39,722 nucleotides of DNA from an uncultured Telmatospirillum sp. (lineage in GTDB: Bacteria > Pseudomonadota > Alphaproteobacteria > Rhodospirillales > Magnetospirillaceae), in assembly GCA_903858635.1 (NCBI GenBank), contig CAIOJO010000462.1, positions 1-39,722 of the forward strand, written 5' to 3'. The stretch's first letter is position 1. Every line of letters begins with the position of its first letter. Below, in pieces: positions 1 through 7,873 of this stretch. The translations under genes were made by a program, and so were the position numbers. The notes below the pieces were generated by a model. That model saw only the letters and a list, made by a program, of their open reading frames with translations. It had not been told where the DNA came from and searched no databases.

Positions 1-20
1 CACGGAGGCCGGCGCTACTG
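1..20. repeat. Edge fragment of the dispersed palindromic repeat family (copy R1)
   Basis: These bases match 17 of 20 positions of the end of the repeat inside hdrA at 3490-3509, sharing CACGGAGGCCGG and the ACT near the end. The element continues off the left edge and overlaps the 3' part of hdrC. Confidence 0.55.
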
Positions 21-517
21 CTCTGCCGGCGCACCACCTCGGGCAGGAGCTTGATCTTGCCCTTGCGGATCATCTCCAGGCCCATCCGCAGGTCCTTCAA
101 CGGGTGGCCGCTGCGCAGGTTCATCTCGGCCATCAGCCCCAGCTCGTAGGTGCGGCCCAGCCGATGGACGTTGCGCAGGAAGATCTCGGTGAACAAGGCC
201 ACTTCGGGAACCTTGGGCGCAATGCCGCGGGCCCGTGATTCGGCTGCCAGGCAATCCATCACCCGGGCCACGTCGATGCCGTTCGGGCAGCGCGTCGTAC
301 AGGTCGCGCAGCCGACGCAGAGCCACGGCGTCTTGGCCTCGAGGGCAAGCTGGTCGAGGCCGAGTTGGGCGGCCCGCAGCACCTGGTTCGGCGTGAGATC
401 GAAGTGACTGGCCAGCGGGCAGCCGGAGCTGCATTTGACGCATTGGTAACAGGAGAAGACGTTCTCGCCCGTATCGCTCTGGATCAGTTCGGCCAGGGTC
501 ACTCCGGCGGCGGGCAT
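1..517 (-). CDS. hdrC: HdrC-like iron-sulfur subunit of the methylene-H4folate reductase/Hdr complex (3' end off window)
   Basis: The first 172 residues are visible and the C-terminus lies beyond the left edge. Two ferredoxin-type clusters are plain: C23-x2-C26-x2-C29-x3-C33P and C67-x2-C70-x2-C73-x3-C77P, the HdrC pattern for two [4Fe-4S] clusters. In the known Moorella MetFV-HdrABC-MvhD complex HdrC passes electrons between HdrA and HdrB, and that role is inferred here. The ATG shares its A with the TGA of metF, so the two are translationally coupled. HdrB is not in the window and would be expected just to the left. The last visible residues (QSSSAGLR) lie in a piece of the dispersed palindromic repeat, so the natural C-terminus may have been altered. 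An HdrC/GlpC-like subunit of another oxidoreductase is possible, but the neighbours make this assignment firm. Confidence 0.87.
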   Translation of the reverse strand, partial: MPAAGVTLAELIQSDTGENVFSCYQCVKCSSGCPLASHFDLTPNQVLRAAQLGLDQLALEAKTPWLCVGCATCTTRCPNGIDVARVMDCLAAESRARGIAPKVPEVALFTEIFLRNVHRLGRTYELGLMAEMNLRSGHPLKDLRMGLEMIRKGKIKLLPEVVRRQSSSAGLR

Positions 518-1512
518 CAGGCGCTTTCCGATACGACGGCCGGCGTTTCGAAGGTCGGCCGGGGCAGGAGTCCCGCTCGCTCGGTGATGACGGAAACCGC
601 CTCTTCCCATTCGATGGCCATCAGATGGATGCCGGCCACGCCTTCGATCTCCCGCATCTGCGCGATGGTCTCGACACAGATGCGGATGCCCTCTTCCTTA
701 TAGGCGGCGGCGCGCGCCTTCTTGTCCGCGATGCCTTGTCCGGCCGCTTCCATGCGTTCGACGATGGCGTCGGGCACGTCCATGCCGGGAACCTGGTCGC
801 GCATGTAGCGGGCCGCCGCCGGCGACTTCAATGGCCCGACGCCGGCCAGGATGCGCAGTTGCCGATGCACGCCCAGTTCGACCACCTTGGTCATGAACTG
901 GCGGAACCGCGGCACATTGAACACCAGCTGGGTCTGAATGAAGTCGGCCCCGGCTTTCGCCTTCTTGGCCAGGCGGTAGGGCCGCCAATCGAAGGGATCG
1001 CCAAACGGATTCTCGGCCGCCCCGACGAAGAAGCGGGGGCTTTGTCCTTTGATTTCCTCGCCGCATTGGAAGCGGTTGTGGTCGCGCAGGCCCACCACCA
1101 TCTGCACCAGCTGCAGCGAATCCATGTCGTGGACATTCTTGGCCTGGGGGTGATTGCCGAAGGTCTGGTGGTCACCGGACAGGCACAGGATATTGCGCAT
1201 CCCCAGGGCATAGGCGCCCAGCAGGTCGGACTGCATGGCCAGCCGATTGCGGTCGCGACAGGTCATCTGGATCACCGGCTCCAGCCCTTCCTGCCAGGCC
1301 AGTACGCCAGCGGCGATCGACGACATGCGGACGATGGCGGTCTGGTTGTCGGTGATGTTCACCGCGTCGGCGCAGCCCCGCAGCAGCCTGGCTTTATGGC
1401 GCACCGCCTCGGCATCGGCGTTCTTCGGGGGGCCCAGTTCGGTCGTCACGGCGAAATGGCCGGCTTTCAGGACCTTTTGCAGATTGGACAGGGCGCCGTC
1501 GCTGTCGTTCAT
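517..1512 (-). CDS. metF: Methylenetetrahydrofolate reductase, MetF subunit
   Basis: This 331-residue protein is a TIM-barrel MetF. It interconverts 5,10-methylene-H4folate and 5-methyl-H4folate using FAD. Visible family motifs are TTELGPPK near the N-terminus (E25 is the likely catalytic acid), TCRDRNRLAMQSDLLGA in the middle, and GADFIQTQLVF. It lacks the C-terminal regulatory domain of eukaryotic MTHFR, as expected for bacterial MetF. It overlaps metV by 4 bases upstream (ATGA) and hdrC by 1 base downstream. The metV, mvhD and hdrA neighbours match the multi-subunit reductase of acetogens, where MetF takes electrons through MetV and Hdr proteins instead of directly from NADH. That electron route is inference. 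A second MetF-type enzyme is encoded at 7863-9176. Confidence 0.93.
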   Translation of the reverse strand: MNDSDGALSNLQKVLKAGHFAVTTELGPPKNADAEAVRHKARLLRGCADAVNITDNQTAIVRMSSIAAGVLAWQEGLEPVIQMTCRDRNRLAMQSDLLGAYALGMRNILCLSGDHQTFGNHPQAKNVHDMDSLQLVQMVVGLRDHNRFQCGEEIKGQSPRFFVGAAENPFGDPFDWRPYRLAKKAKAGADFIQTQLVFNVPRFRQFMTKVVELGVHRQLRILAGVGPLKSPAAARYMRDQVPGMDVPDAIVERMEAAGQGIADKKARAAAYKEEGIRICVETIAQMREIEGVAGIHLMAIEWEEAVSVITERAGLLPRPTFETPAVVSESA

Positions 1513-2207
1513 TCCTTGATGTCCGGTTGCGGCAGTTTCAGATCGGCCCGCACCACCTTGCGCGGACCGCCGTCACGGCTGCTGCGCCAATCCTTGGCCG
1601 GGGTGATCTCCATGATCAGATGCAGGCGGTCCTGGGCGGCGAGCTTCTGGTAGATCAGCTGCCAGGCGCAGTCCGGCGCCGAGTCGCCGCAGCCGACCTC
1701 GCATTTGCCCTGGGACGAGCCGCCGCAGGGGCCGTTCAGCAGTTGCTTCGAACAGCGCGCGATGGGGCAGATGCCGCCCGTCAGGCCGAGCAGACAATTG
1801 CCGCAGGCGGCGCAGCGTTCGACCCATTCGCCGTGTTCGGCCGGCATCCCCATGAACTTGGTGTTGAGGCCGGGCACCACCACCGCATCGGGGTAACGTT
1901 CGGCCAAGGCCTGCACACCGATGCCGCAGCCGATGGACAGCACCACATCGGCCTTCTCCACCGGGCCGCGGATGGCGTCCAGATATTCCCATTCGCACTG
2001 CCGCTGTACCGTCACCTCGGTCACCGCCGCCGGCTGGCCGTCCATTTGCGCGGCCATGCGCAGCAGCGAGCCGAGGACTCCGGCCTCCTTGGCGCCACCG
2101 GCGAAGCAGACGGTGACGCAGGTGCCGCAGCCGACCACCAGCACCTGCTTGGCATCGCCCACCAACTGCCGGATCTCGTCCAGGGCTTTCTGTTCGGCGA
2201 CGATCAT
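1509..2207 (-). CDS. metV: MetV, cysteine-rich partner subunit of methylenetetrahydrofolate reductase
   Basis: This 232-residue protein has the MetV layout. The N-terminal half begins with C27-x2-C30-x3-C34. The C-terminal half carries the MTHFR-associated cysteine array C132-x2-C135-x2-C138, then C147, C152, C161 (in NGPCGG), C169, C173 and C180. In Moorella and Acetobacterium MetV joins MetF and passes electrons to its flavin. The abundant cysteines fit an Fe-S and/or zinc role, but metal content cannot be read from sequence. The ATG has an AGGAG nine bases upstream, and the stop overlaps the metF start by 4 bases. A 139-base spacer separates it from mvhD, the only sizeable gap in this operon. 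The same cysteine module recurs fused to MetF at 7863-9176. Confidence 0.88.
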   Translation of the reverse strand: MIVAEQKALDEIRQLVGDAKQVLVVGCGTCVTVCFAGGAKEAGVLGSLLRMAAQMDGQPAAVTEVTVQRQCEWEYLDAIRGPVEKADVVLSIGCGIGVQALAERYPDAVVVPGLNTKFMGMPAEHGEWVERCAACGNCLLGLTGGICPIARCSKQLLNGPCGGSSQGKCEVGCGDSAPDCAWQLIYQKLAAQDRLHLIMEITPAKDWRSSRDGGPRKVVRADLKLPQPDIKE

Positions 2208-2346
2208 CGGGCGGATCTCCTGCCATCGGTCCCGGTTTCACTGTGGCGGGCCGTGTGCCTTGGTCCGTGTAATCCGTGTCTGAATGGCACAGCGTCGGCC
2301 ACAGAAAAATCCTGCCCAATGGCGTTCGAACGATGGAGTTCGGGCA
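2208..2346. other. 139-base spacer between mvhD and metV
   Basis: No credible gene is seen here. The stretch contains TCCGTGTAATCCGTGTCTGA (2264-2283), in which CCGTGT is repeated ten bases apart. I recall similar strings as recurrent intergenic sequence in unrelated bacteria. The SD for metV (AGGAG) lies at its left end. Every other junction in this operon is overlapping or under about 15 bases, so this gap is an outlier. It may hold an internal promoter, a processing site or an inserted relic. Confidence 0.5.
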
Positions 2347-2811
2347 TCACGGCGTTCCCTCGTTTGCTTTCGGCCGCCGCAACGGGCTCGGGCCCAGTTT
2401 CCGCACCGTTGCGTCCATCTCGCGGACCGCCTCGGCCCAGCGATTGCCCATCGCCGACGACATATTGAACATGCGCACCCGTTCCGGTTCGAGGCCGATG
2501 CTCGCCAGCAGAGTCTGGCCGTGAACGACGCGTCGCTTGGCGTTGAGATTGCCCTGCTGGTAATGGCAGTCGCCCTCCATGCAGCCGGCGACCATCACCC
2601 CGTCGGCGCCCTTCTCGAAGGCGTCGAGGATCAGCTGCAGGTCGAGCTTGCCGGTGCAGGGCAGCTTCACCACCTTGACGCTGTCGGGATACTGGAAGCG
2701 CAGCGAACCGGCCATGTCGGCGGCGGCGTAAGCACAGTAGTGGCAACAGAAGGCCACGATATTGATGTCGTCCGGCGCAGGCCCCTCGGTCTTCATCTCA
2801 TCGGCAAGCAT
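2347..2811 (-). CDS. mvhD: MvhD-like [2Fe-2S] electron-transfer subunit
   Basis: This 154-residue protein matches MvhD (FlpD), the small [2Fe-2S] subunit that links HdrA to an electron donor or acceptor. The family cysteines are present: FC22-C23-x2-C26, C52 in the LPCTGKLD segment, and C77/C82 in GCMEGDCHYQ followed by GN. In methanogens MvhD bridges hydrogenase and heterodisulfide reductase, and in the Moorella complex it is a subunit of the methylene-H4folate reductase. The start at 2811 is chosen because GAAGGA lies 7 bases upstream. A second in-frame ATG at 2796 lacks such a site. The gene overlaps the end of hdrA by 14 bases, indicating coupled translation. Confidence 0.9.
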   Translation of the reverse strand: MLADEMKTEGPAPDDINIVAFCCHYCAYAAADMAGSLRFQYPDSVKVVKLPCTGKLDLQLILDAFEKGADGVMVAGCMEGDCHYQQGNLNAKRRVVHGQTLLASIGLEPERVRMFNMSSAMGNRWAEAVREMDATVRKLGPSPLRRPKANEGTP

Positions 2812-5800
2812 GGGCGCTTCCTTCGAACAAGGCGTCGACCTTGGCCATGACCTGGGCGTCGCGGTAATGCATGACACTGATGGCCTTGGCCGGGCATTCC
2901 GCGGCGCAGGACCCGCAGCCCTGGCAAATCGCCGGCTCGATAAAGGCTGCTCCGCCCAGACCGCCGATCCCCGCGATCTCGAAGCTGATCTTCGGCACAT
3001 GGTAGGGACAGATGCGGACGCAGGTCAGGCAGCCGGTGCAATTCTCGGCCACCACCGTGGCCACCGCACCCCCCGCCATCAGCGATTCCTGGGCCAGGAT
3101 GTTGGCGGCGCGCGAGGCGGCCGCCCGCGCCTGGACGATGGTTTCGTCGAGGAATTTGGGGTAATGCGCCGCGCCGGCGACGAACAGGCCCTCCGAGGCG
3201 AAATCCACCGGACGCAGCTTGACATGCGCTTCCAGGAACCACCCGTCCGCGTCGAGCGGGACCTTCAATTTGGTGCCGAGTTCGCGCGCCCCGTCGGCCG
3301 GCACCATCGGCGTGCTGAGCACCAGCAGGTCGGCGGAAAGCTCGAGGTCGAGCCCGAGGATAGGGTCATGGACGCGGACGAGAACTTTCTCGTCATTCCC
3401 ACTTTGCTTTTCAGTGGGACCGGCGTCCCTGCCGGTCTGCGCCGCGGAGCGGCGGAAATGCTGGGCTTCCGGCTCCGCCGGATCACCGGCACGGAGGCCG
3501 GTGCCACTATTTCCTTGCAGCGCCATCACCGGCCGGTGCGCGTCGTCGAAGCGGATGAACCGCACTCCTTGCCGCCGCGCCTCGGCGTAGATGCGCTCCT
3601 TGAAGCCGTAGGTGCGGATGTCCTTGTACAGCACGGTGACCGTTGCCCGCGGGTTGGCGGCCTTGAGCTGCAGGGCGTTCTTCAGGGCGGTGGTGCAGCA
3701 CAGGCGGCCGCAATAGCGTTCGGCCGGCCCGACGCATTGCAGCATGACCACCGACTGCGGCGGCCGGTCGCCACTGGCCAAGGCGGCCTCGAATTGCTGC
3801 TGCGTCAGGATGCGCCGGTCGGTTCCCAACCCATGGTCGTCACCACGGTATTCCTTGCCGCCGGTGGCCACGATGGTCACCCCATGCTGGATCATGGCGC
3901 CGTCGGTCAGGCGGCTGGTGAAGTTGCCGAGAAAGCCGGTGGTCTCCACCAGCTCGGTCTGCAAATGGACGGCGATGCGGTGATTGGCGCCAACGCGGGC
4001 GACAATTTCTGCCAGGAAGACGCCCGGATCGCCGGGGCCCTCGAAGGTGAACAGGTGGCGCAGATTGCCGCCCAGCCGGTCGTCCCGCTCCACCAGATGA
4101 ACCGGGAATCCCTGGTCGGCCAGGGTCAGCGCCGCCGTCATTCCGGCCGGGCCGCCACCGAGCACCAGGGCCGAGTGCTCGATGGGAACCGGCACCGTGT
4201 CGAGGGCTTCCAGGCCATCGACCCGGGCCACCGACATCCGCACCAATTCCTTCGCCTTGCGCGTCGCCGCGGCCCGATCGCCGGAATGCACCCAGGAACA
4301 CTGGTTGCGGATATTGGCCATCTCGAACAGATAGGGATTGAGACCGGCCTGCCGGATGGCATCCTGGAACAACGGCTCGTGGGTGCGTGGGGTGCAGGCG
4401 GCGATCACCGCGCGATTGAGGCCGAGCTCGCCCACCCGCTGGCCGATCGCCGCGATGGAATCCTGCGAACAGGCATAGAGCACCGTCTCGGCATGGGTGA
4501 CGTTGGGCAGGCCGCGCGCCGCGGCCGCCACCGCGGCCACGTCGACGAAGCCGGCAATGTTGGTGCCGCAGTGACAGACGAACACGCCGACCTGGGGCAC
4601 TTCGCCGGCCACGTCGCGCTCGGCCGGGTAGATGCGTTCGCGGGCCAGCTCGCCGCGCGCGGCGGCCAGCATGGCGGCCGCCTGCCCGGCGGCGGCCGAA
4701 GCGTCGACCACCGTTTCGGGGATGTCCTTCGGCTGGCGGAACGGGCCGGCGGCGTAGATGCCGGGCCGCGAGGTCTGCAGCGGATCGGACGGGGCGGTCA
4801 GGCAGAAGCCGTTGGCGTCGAGATCGACCCCGAGCTGGCCCGCCAACTGCCGGATCTCCGGCGCGATTTCCATGCCGACCGAGAGGACGACAAGGTCGAA
4901 CCCCTCCTCGGTGACGGCACCCTGTTCCGACAGATGCCGCAGCACCAGGTCGTGGTTGTTGGCGGTTTCGGCGATGGCCGAGATGCGGCAGCGGTGATAC
5001 TGCACGCCGTATTTCTCGCGGGCGCGCCGGTAGTATTCCTCGTAATTCTTGCTGAAGGCGCGCATGTCCATCATGAACACGTGGACGTCGATGTCCGGTT
5101 CGTGTTCCTTGGCCATGATCGCTTCTTTGGCGGCGTACATGCAGCACACCGCCGAGCAGTAGTCATGGCTCTGATCGCGCGAGCCGATGCATTGCAGGAA
5201 GGCGATCTTCTTTGCCTTGATGCCATCGGATGGCCGTCTGACATGGCCGCCGGTGGGACCGGAGGCCGATAGCAGCCGCTCGAACTGCAGCGAGGTGACG
5301 ACATTGGGGAAGCGGCCGAAGCCGAATTCCTGCGACAGCCGGGCATTGTAGGGCTGGTAGCCGGGGGCCAGGATGACGGCGCCGACCTCGACCGTCTCGA
5401 TCCGTTCGACCTCGTCGTGGTTGATCGCCTTGGCTCCGCAGGCGCTGACGCAGGCCAGGCATTCGGAGCAAATGCCGCATTCCAGGCAACGGGTCGCTTC
5501 GGCCCGCGCTTCCGCCTCGGAATAGCCGAGCTCGACCTCGACGAAATCGCCGCTGCGCGATGCGACCGCCATCTCCGGCATGGGCACCCGCGCGGTCGGC
5601 CGGATCCGGCCATCCCGCAGCTTGGCGTCGAGTTCGGCCTGGCTCAGGGCGGCGACCGGCAAGGCCGGCTTGGCGTCCGCCGCGGCCACTCCGTCGCGCA
5701 GGTAGCGGTGGATGGCTTGGGCGCTCTTGCGCCCGCTGGCGATGGCCTCGATGGCGAAGGCGGTGCCGCTGGTGCAGTCGCCGGCGGCGAACACGCCGGC

Positions 5801-7429
5801 ATGGCCGGTGGCCATGCTGTCGCCATCGATCTCGACGGTCTTCTGTTTGCTGACGCGGACGGCAGAATCGGCCGGAACGATGCCGAGGCCGACCCGTTGA
5901 CCGATCGAAAAGATCAGGACGTCGCCGGGGATGACCAAGTTCCGGTCGGAGATGACGGTGGCGGTGTTGCCGTCGAAACGCACCCGCTCGCATTCCAGTC
6001 CGGCGACGCCCCCCGCGCCGTCGTCGAGGACGCGCAGGAAGTTGAGGCCGATCTCGATCTCGATGCCTTCGTCGCGGGCCGCCTGCTGCTCGTGCAGGCT
6101 GGCCGGCATGCGGCCGGAGCTGCCGCGTACCGCCATGCGGACCTGGCGCGCGCCCAACCTGACGGCGGTCCGCGCCACGTCCACCGCCACATCGCCGCCG
6201 CCGACCACGATGACATCCTTGCCGGCGATGCGGGCCTTGGGATCGACCTTCGCGGCGCCTTCCTGATCACCGTCGGCCCGTTTCATCTCGGCCAAGCGCA
6301 CGTCGCGCAGGAAGGCCGTGTTGATCAGCACGCCCTCCAGATCATTGCCCGGAATCGGCAGCCGGATACCTTCCTGGGCGCCGACGGCGATCAGCACCGC
6401 CTTGAAACCCTGGTCGAACAAGTCGTCCAGCCGTTCGATCCGGGTGTTGAGGCGAAGCTCGACCCCCTGATCGAGGATGTCCTGGATCTCGCGGTCGATC
6501 ACCGCGGCCGGCAGCCGGTGCGCCGGAACACCGAAGCGAAGCATGCCGCCGGGCGCCGGCAGTGCCTCGAATACCGTGACGGCGTAGCCGCCGCGCACCA
6601 GGTCTTGCGCCGCGGTCAGGCCGCAGGGGCCGGCGCCGATGATGGCGACGCGCTCGTCGTAACGGCGTTCCACAGGCTGCGGCTTGACCCGCGGTTTGGC
6701 GTGTTCCTGGTCGACGACGAAGCGCTTCAGGCCGCGGATATTGACCGGCTCGTCGACCTTGCCGCGGCTGCAGGCGGCCTCGCAGCGATGGTCGCAAATG
6801 CGGCCGCAGATCGCCGGGAACGGATTGTCGTCGAGAATGCTGCGCAGGGCATCCTCGGTGCGACCGTCCTTGATCAGGGTGATGTAACCTTGGGCCCGTT
6901 GGCCGGCCGGGCAGGCGTCCCGGCAGGGGGCGACCCCTTTCTTCTCGATCGCGTAGGCGGTGGGAATGGCCTGCGGGTAGAGCCGGAAGGCGGCGCGGCG
7001 CTGAGCCAGGCCTTCGTTGAAATCGTCGCTGCGGCTACTCGGGCAGACCTTGGCGCAATCGCCGCAGCCGACGCATTTGGCCGGGTCGATGTAACGCGGC
7101 TTCCGCTTCAGGCGCGCGGTGAAATTGCCGGCCTTGCCGTCGACCGCCAGGAGCTCGGTATTGGTCAGGATCTCGATGTTGAGGTGGCGTCCGGTCTCCA
7201 CCAGCTTCGGCGAGATGGCGCACATGGCGCAGTCATTGGTCGGAAAGGTCTTGTCGAGCTGCGCCATATGGCCGCCGATGGCCGACTTGGCCTCGACCAG
7301 ATAGACCTTGAAGCCCTGTTCGGCCAGATCGAGGCTGGCCTGCATCCCGGCGATGCCGCCGCCGACCACCATGACGGCGCCCGTTGGATGGCACCCGGTC
7401 CGGTTCTCGGCGGAAAGCTCCATGTCCAT
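2798..7429 (-). CDS. hdrA: Giant HdrA: duplicated HdrA flavoprotein with an inserted GltD/NfnB-like module
   Basis: This 1543-residue protein is far longer than ordinary HdrA (about 650). Module order is clear. Residues 17-130 are an HdrA N-terminal FAD Rossmann (VVGGGIAGMQASLDLAE), the NDCAMCAISPK loop and a ferredoxin motif (C119-C129). Residues about 165-580 are a GltD/NfnB-type unit with its own FAD (AIIGAGPCGLTAAQDL) and NAD(P)H (VVGGGDVAVDVART) folds. Then come a Cys-rich segment (C648-C664) and the rest of the first HdrA (about 680-940). Residues 945-1445 are a second HdrA (VCHCGTN, then LGGGPAGMTAA). Two [4Fe-4S] motifs end the protein (C1464-C1474 and C1502-C1512). The flavin and cluster content suggests pyridine-nucleotide-linked, perhaps bifurcating, electron transfer. 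That is inference from HdrA and Nfn enzymes. Residues about 1307-1344 are encoded by a palindromic repeat. Folb ends 12 bases upstream. Confidence 0.92.
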   Translation of the reverse strand: MDMELSAENRTGCHPTGAVMVVGGGIAGMQASLDLAEQGFKVYLVEAKSAIGGHMAQLDKTFPTNDCAMCAISPKLVETGRHLNIEILTNTELLAVDGKAGNFTARLKRKPRYIDPAKCVGCGDCAKVCPSSRSDDFNEGLAQRRAAFRLYPQAIPTAYAIEKKGVAPCRDACPAGQRAQGYITLIKDGRTEDALRSILDDNPFPAICGRICDHRCEAACSRGKVDEPVNIRGLKRFVVDQEHAKPRVKPQPVERRYDERVAIIGAGPCGLTAAQDLVRGGYAVTVFEALPAPGGMLRFGVPAHRLPAAVIDREIQDILDQGVELRLNTRIERLDDLFDQGFKAVLIAVGAQEGIRLPIPGNDLEGVLINTAFLRDVRLAEMKRADGDQEGAAKVDPKARIAGKDVIVVGGGDVAVDVARTAVRLGARQVRMAVRGSSGRMPASLHEQQAARDEGIEIEIGLNFLRVLDDGAGGVAGLECERVRFDGNTATVISDRNLVIPGDVLIFSIGQRVGLGIVPADSAVRVSKQKTVEIDGDSMATGHAGVFAAGDCTSGTAFAIEAIASGRKSAQAIHRYLRDGVAAADAKPALPVAALSQAELDAKLRDGRIRPTARVPMPEMAVASRSGDFVEVELGYSEAEARAEATRCLECGICSECLACVSACGAKAINHDEVERIETVEVGAVILAPGYQPYNARLSQEFGFGRFPNVVTSLQFERLLSASGPTGGHVRRPSDGIKAKKIAFLQCIGSRDQSHDYCSAVCCMYAAKEAIMAKEHEPDIDVHVFMMDMRAFSKNYEEYYRRAREKYGVQYHRCRISAIAETANNHDLVLRHLSEQGAVTEEGFDLVVLSVGMEIAPEIRQLAGQLGVDLDANGFCLTAPSDPLQTSRPGIYAAGPFRQPKDIPETVVDASAAAGQAAAMLAAARGELARERIYPAERDVAGEVPQVGVFVCHCGTNIAGFVDVAAVAAAARGLPNVTHAETVLYACSQDSIAAIGQRVGELGLNRAVIAACTPRTHEPLFQDAIRQAGLNPYLFEMANIRNQCSWVHSGDRAAATRKAKELVRMSVARVDGLEALDTVPVPIEHSALVLGGGPAGMTAALTLADQGFPVHLVERDDRLGGNLRHLFTFEGPGDPGVFLAEIVARVGANHRIAVHLQTELVETTGFLGNFTSRLTDGAMIQHGVTIVATGGKEYRGDDHGLGTDRRILTQQQFEAALASGDRPPQSVVMLQCVGPAERYCGRLCCTTALKNALQLKAANPRATVTVLYKDIRTYGFKERIYAEARRQGVRFIRFDDAHRPVMALQGNSGTGLRAGDPAEPEAQHFRRSAAQTGRDAGPTEKQSGNDEKVLVRVHDPILGLDLELSADLLVLSTPMVPADGARELGTKLKVPLDADGWFLEAHVKLRPVDFASEGLFVAGAAHYPKFLDETIVQARAAASRAANILAQESLMAGGAVATVVAENCTGCLTCVRICPYHVPKISFEIAGIGGLGGAAFIEPAICQGCGSCAAECPAKAISVMHYRDAQVMAKVDALFEGSAHACR
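3398..3510. repeat. In-frame palindromic repeat inside hdrA (copy R2)
   Basis: The segment begins with a small hairpin (CCCACT at 3398-3403, AGTGGG at 3413-3418). It continues with paired GC-rich arms (CCGGCGTCCCTGCCGG, then CCGCGGAGCGG) and ends GGAGGCCGGTGCCACT. The same modules in the same order form the intergenic copy at 31255-31322. Translated, it gives the low-complexity stretch around residues 1307-1344 of HdrA, between a Rossmann strand and a conserved HDPILGLDLEL segment, without breaking the frame. Confidence 0.72.
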
Positions 7430-7441
7430 CCGGGGATCCGC

Positions 7442-7873
7442 CTAGAACCCGTCCATGCCGCGATGGCGTTCGATCTCGACGCCCACCGATGCGGCACCGA
7501 CGATCGCGCCCGGCTTCTCGACCCGCACCGTCGCCCGATGCACCCGGCGGTCGGCCAGGCACAGCCCGGCAATCCGATCCGCCAAGGTCTCGACCAGCTC
7601 GATATGGCCGTCCTCGGCCAGTTCCTTGACCTGGTCGGTCAGCCGCTCGTAGCAGACCACCGAGCGGATACCGTCCTGCCCGACGCTTCGTTCGCAATCG
7701 ATGTCGATATTGATGATCACCGTCTGGCGGTGCAGCCGTTCATGGGCATGCACGCCGATGCTCATGCTGAGTTCGAGATTGCGCACGAAGACCCGATCCA
7801 GGGGCAGGGTCCGCCGCAACACACCGGTAGCGCCGGCGTTTTCATTCAGGGCCCGTGGCCAACTAACGTGCAT
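7442..7873 (-). CDS. folB: FolB-type dihydroneopterin aldolase
   Basis: This 143-residue protein has the FolB/tunnelling fold. It would cleave 7,8-dihydroneopterin to 6-hydroxymethyl-dihydropterin in folate synthesis, or act as the related dihydroneopterin-triphosphate epimerase. Expected active-site residues are visible: E45 in VHAHER, Y75 in VCYERL, E95 in IELVET and K120 in VRVEKPGA. The ATG at 7873 lies inside the end of the upstream MTHFR gene (11-base overlap). A longer in-frame reading from 7906 would lie deeper in that gene and is less likely. A 12-base gap leads into hdrA. Its place inside a one-carbon operon suggests a dedicated H4folate supply or a modified pterin carrier. Which reaction it catalyses cannot be decided from sequence. 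Confidence 0.83.
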   Translation of the reverse strand: MHVSWPRALNENAGATGVLRRTLPLDRVFVRNLELSMSIGVHAHERLHRQTVIINIDIDCERSVGQDGIRSVVCYERLTDQVKELAEDGHIELVETLADRIAGLCLADRRVHRATVRVEKPGAIVGAASVGVEIERHRGMDGF

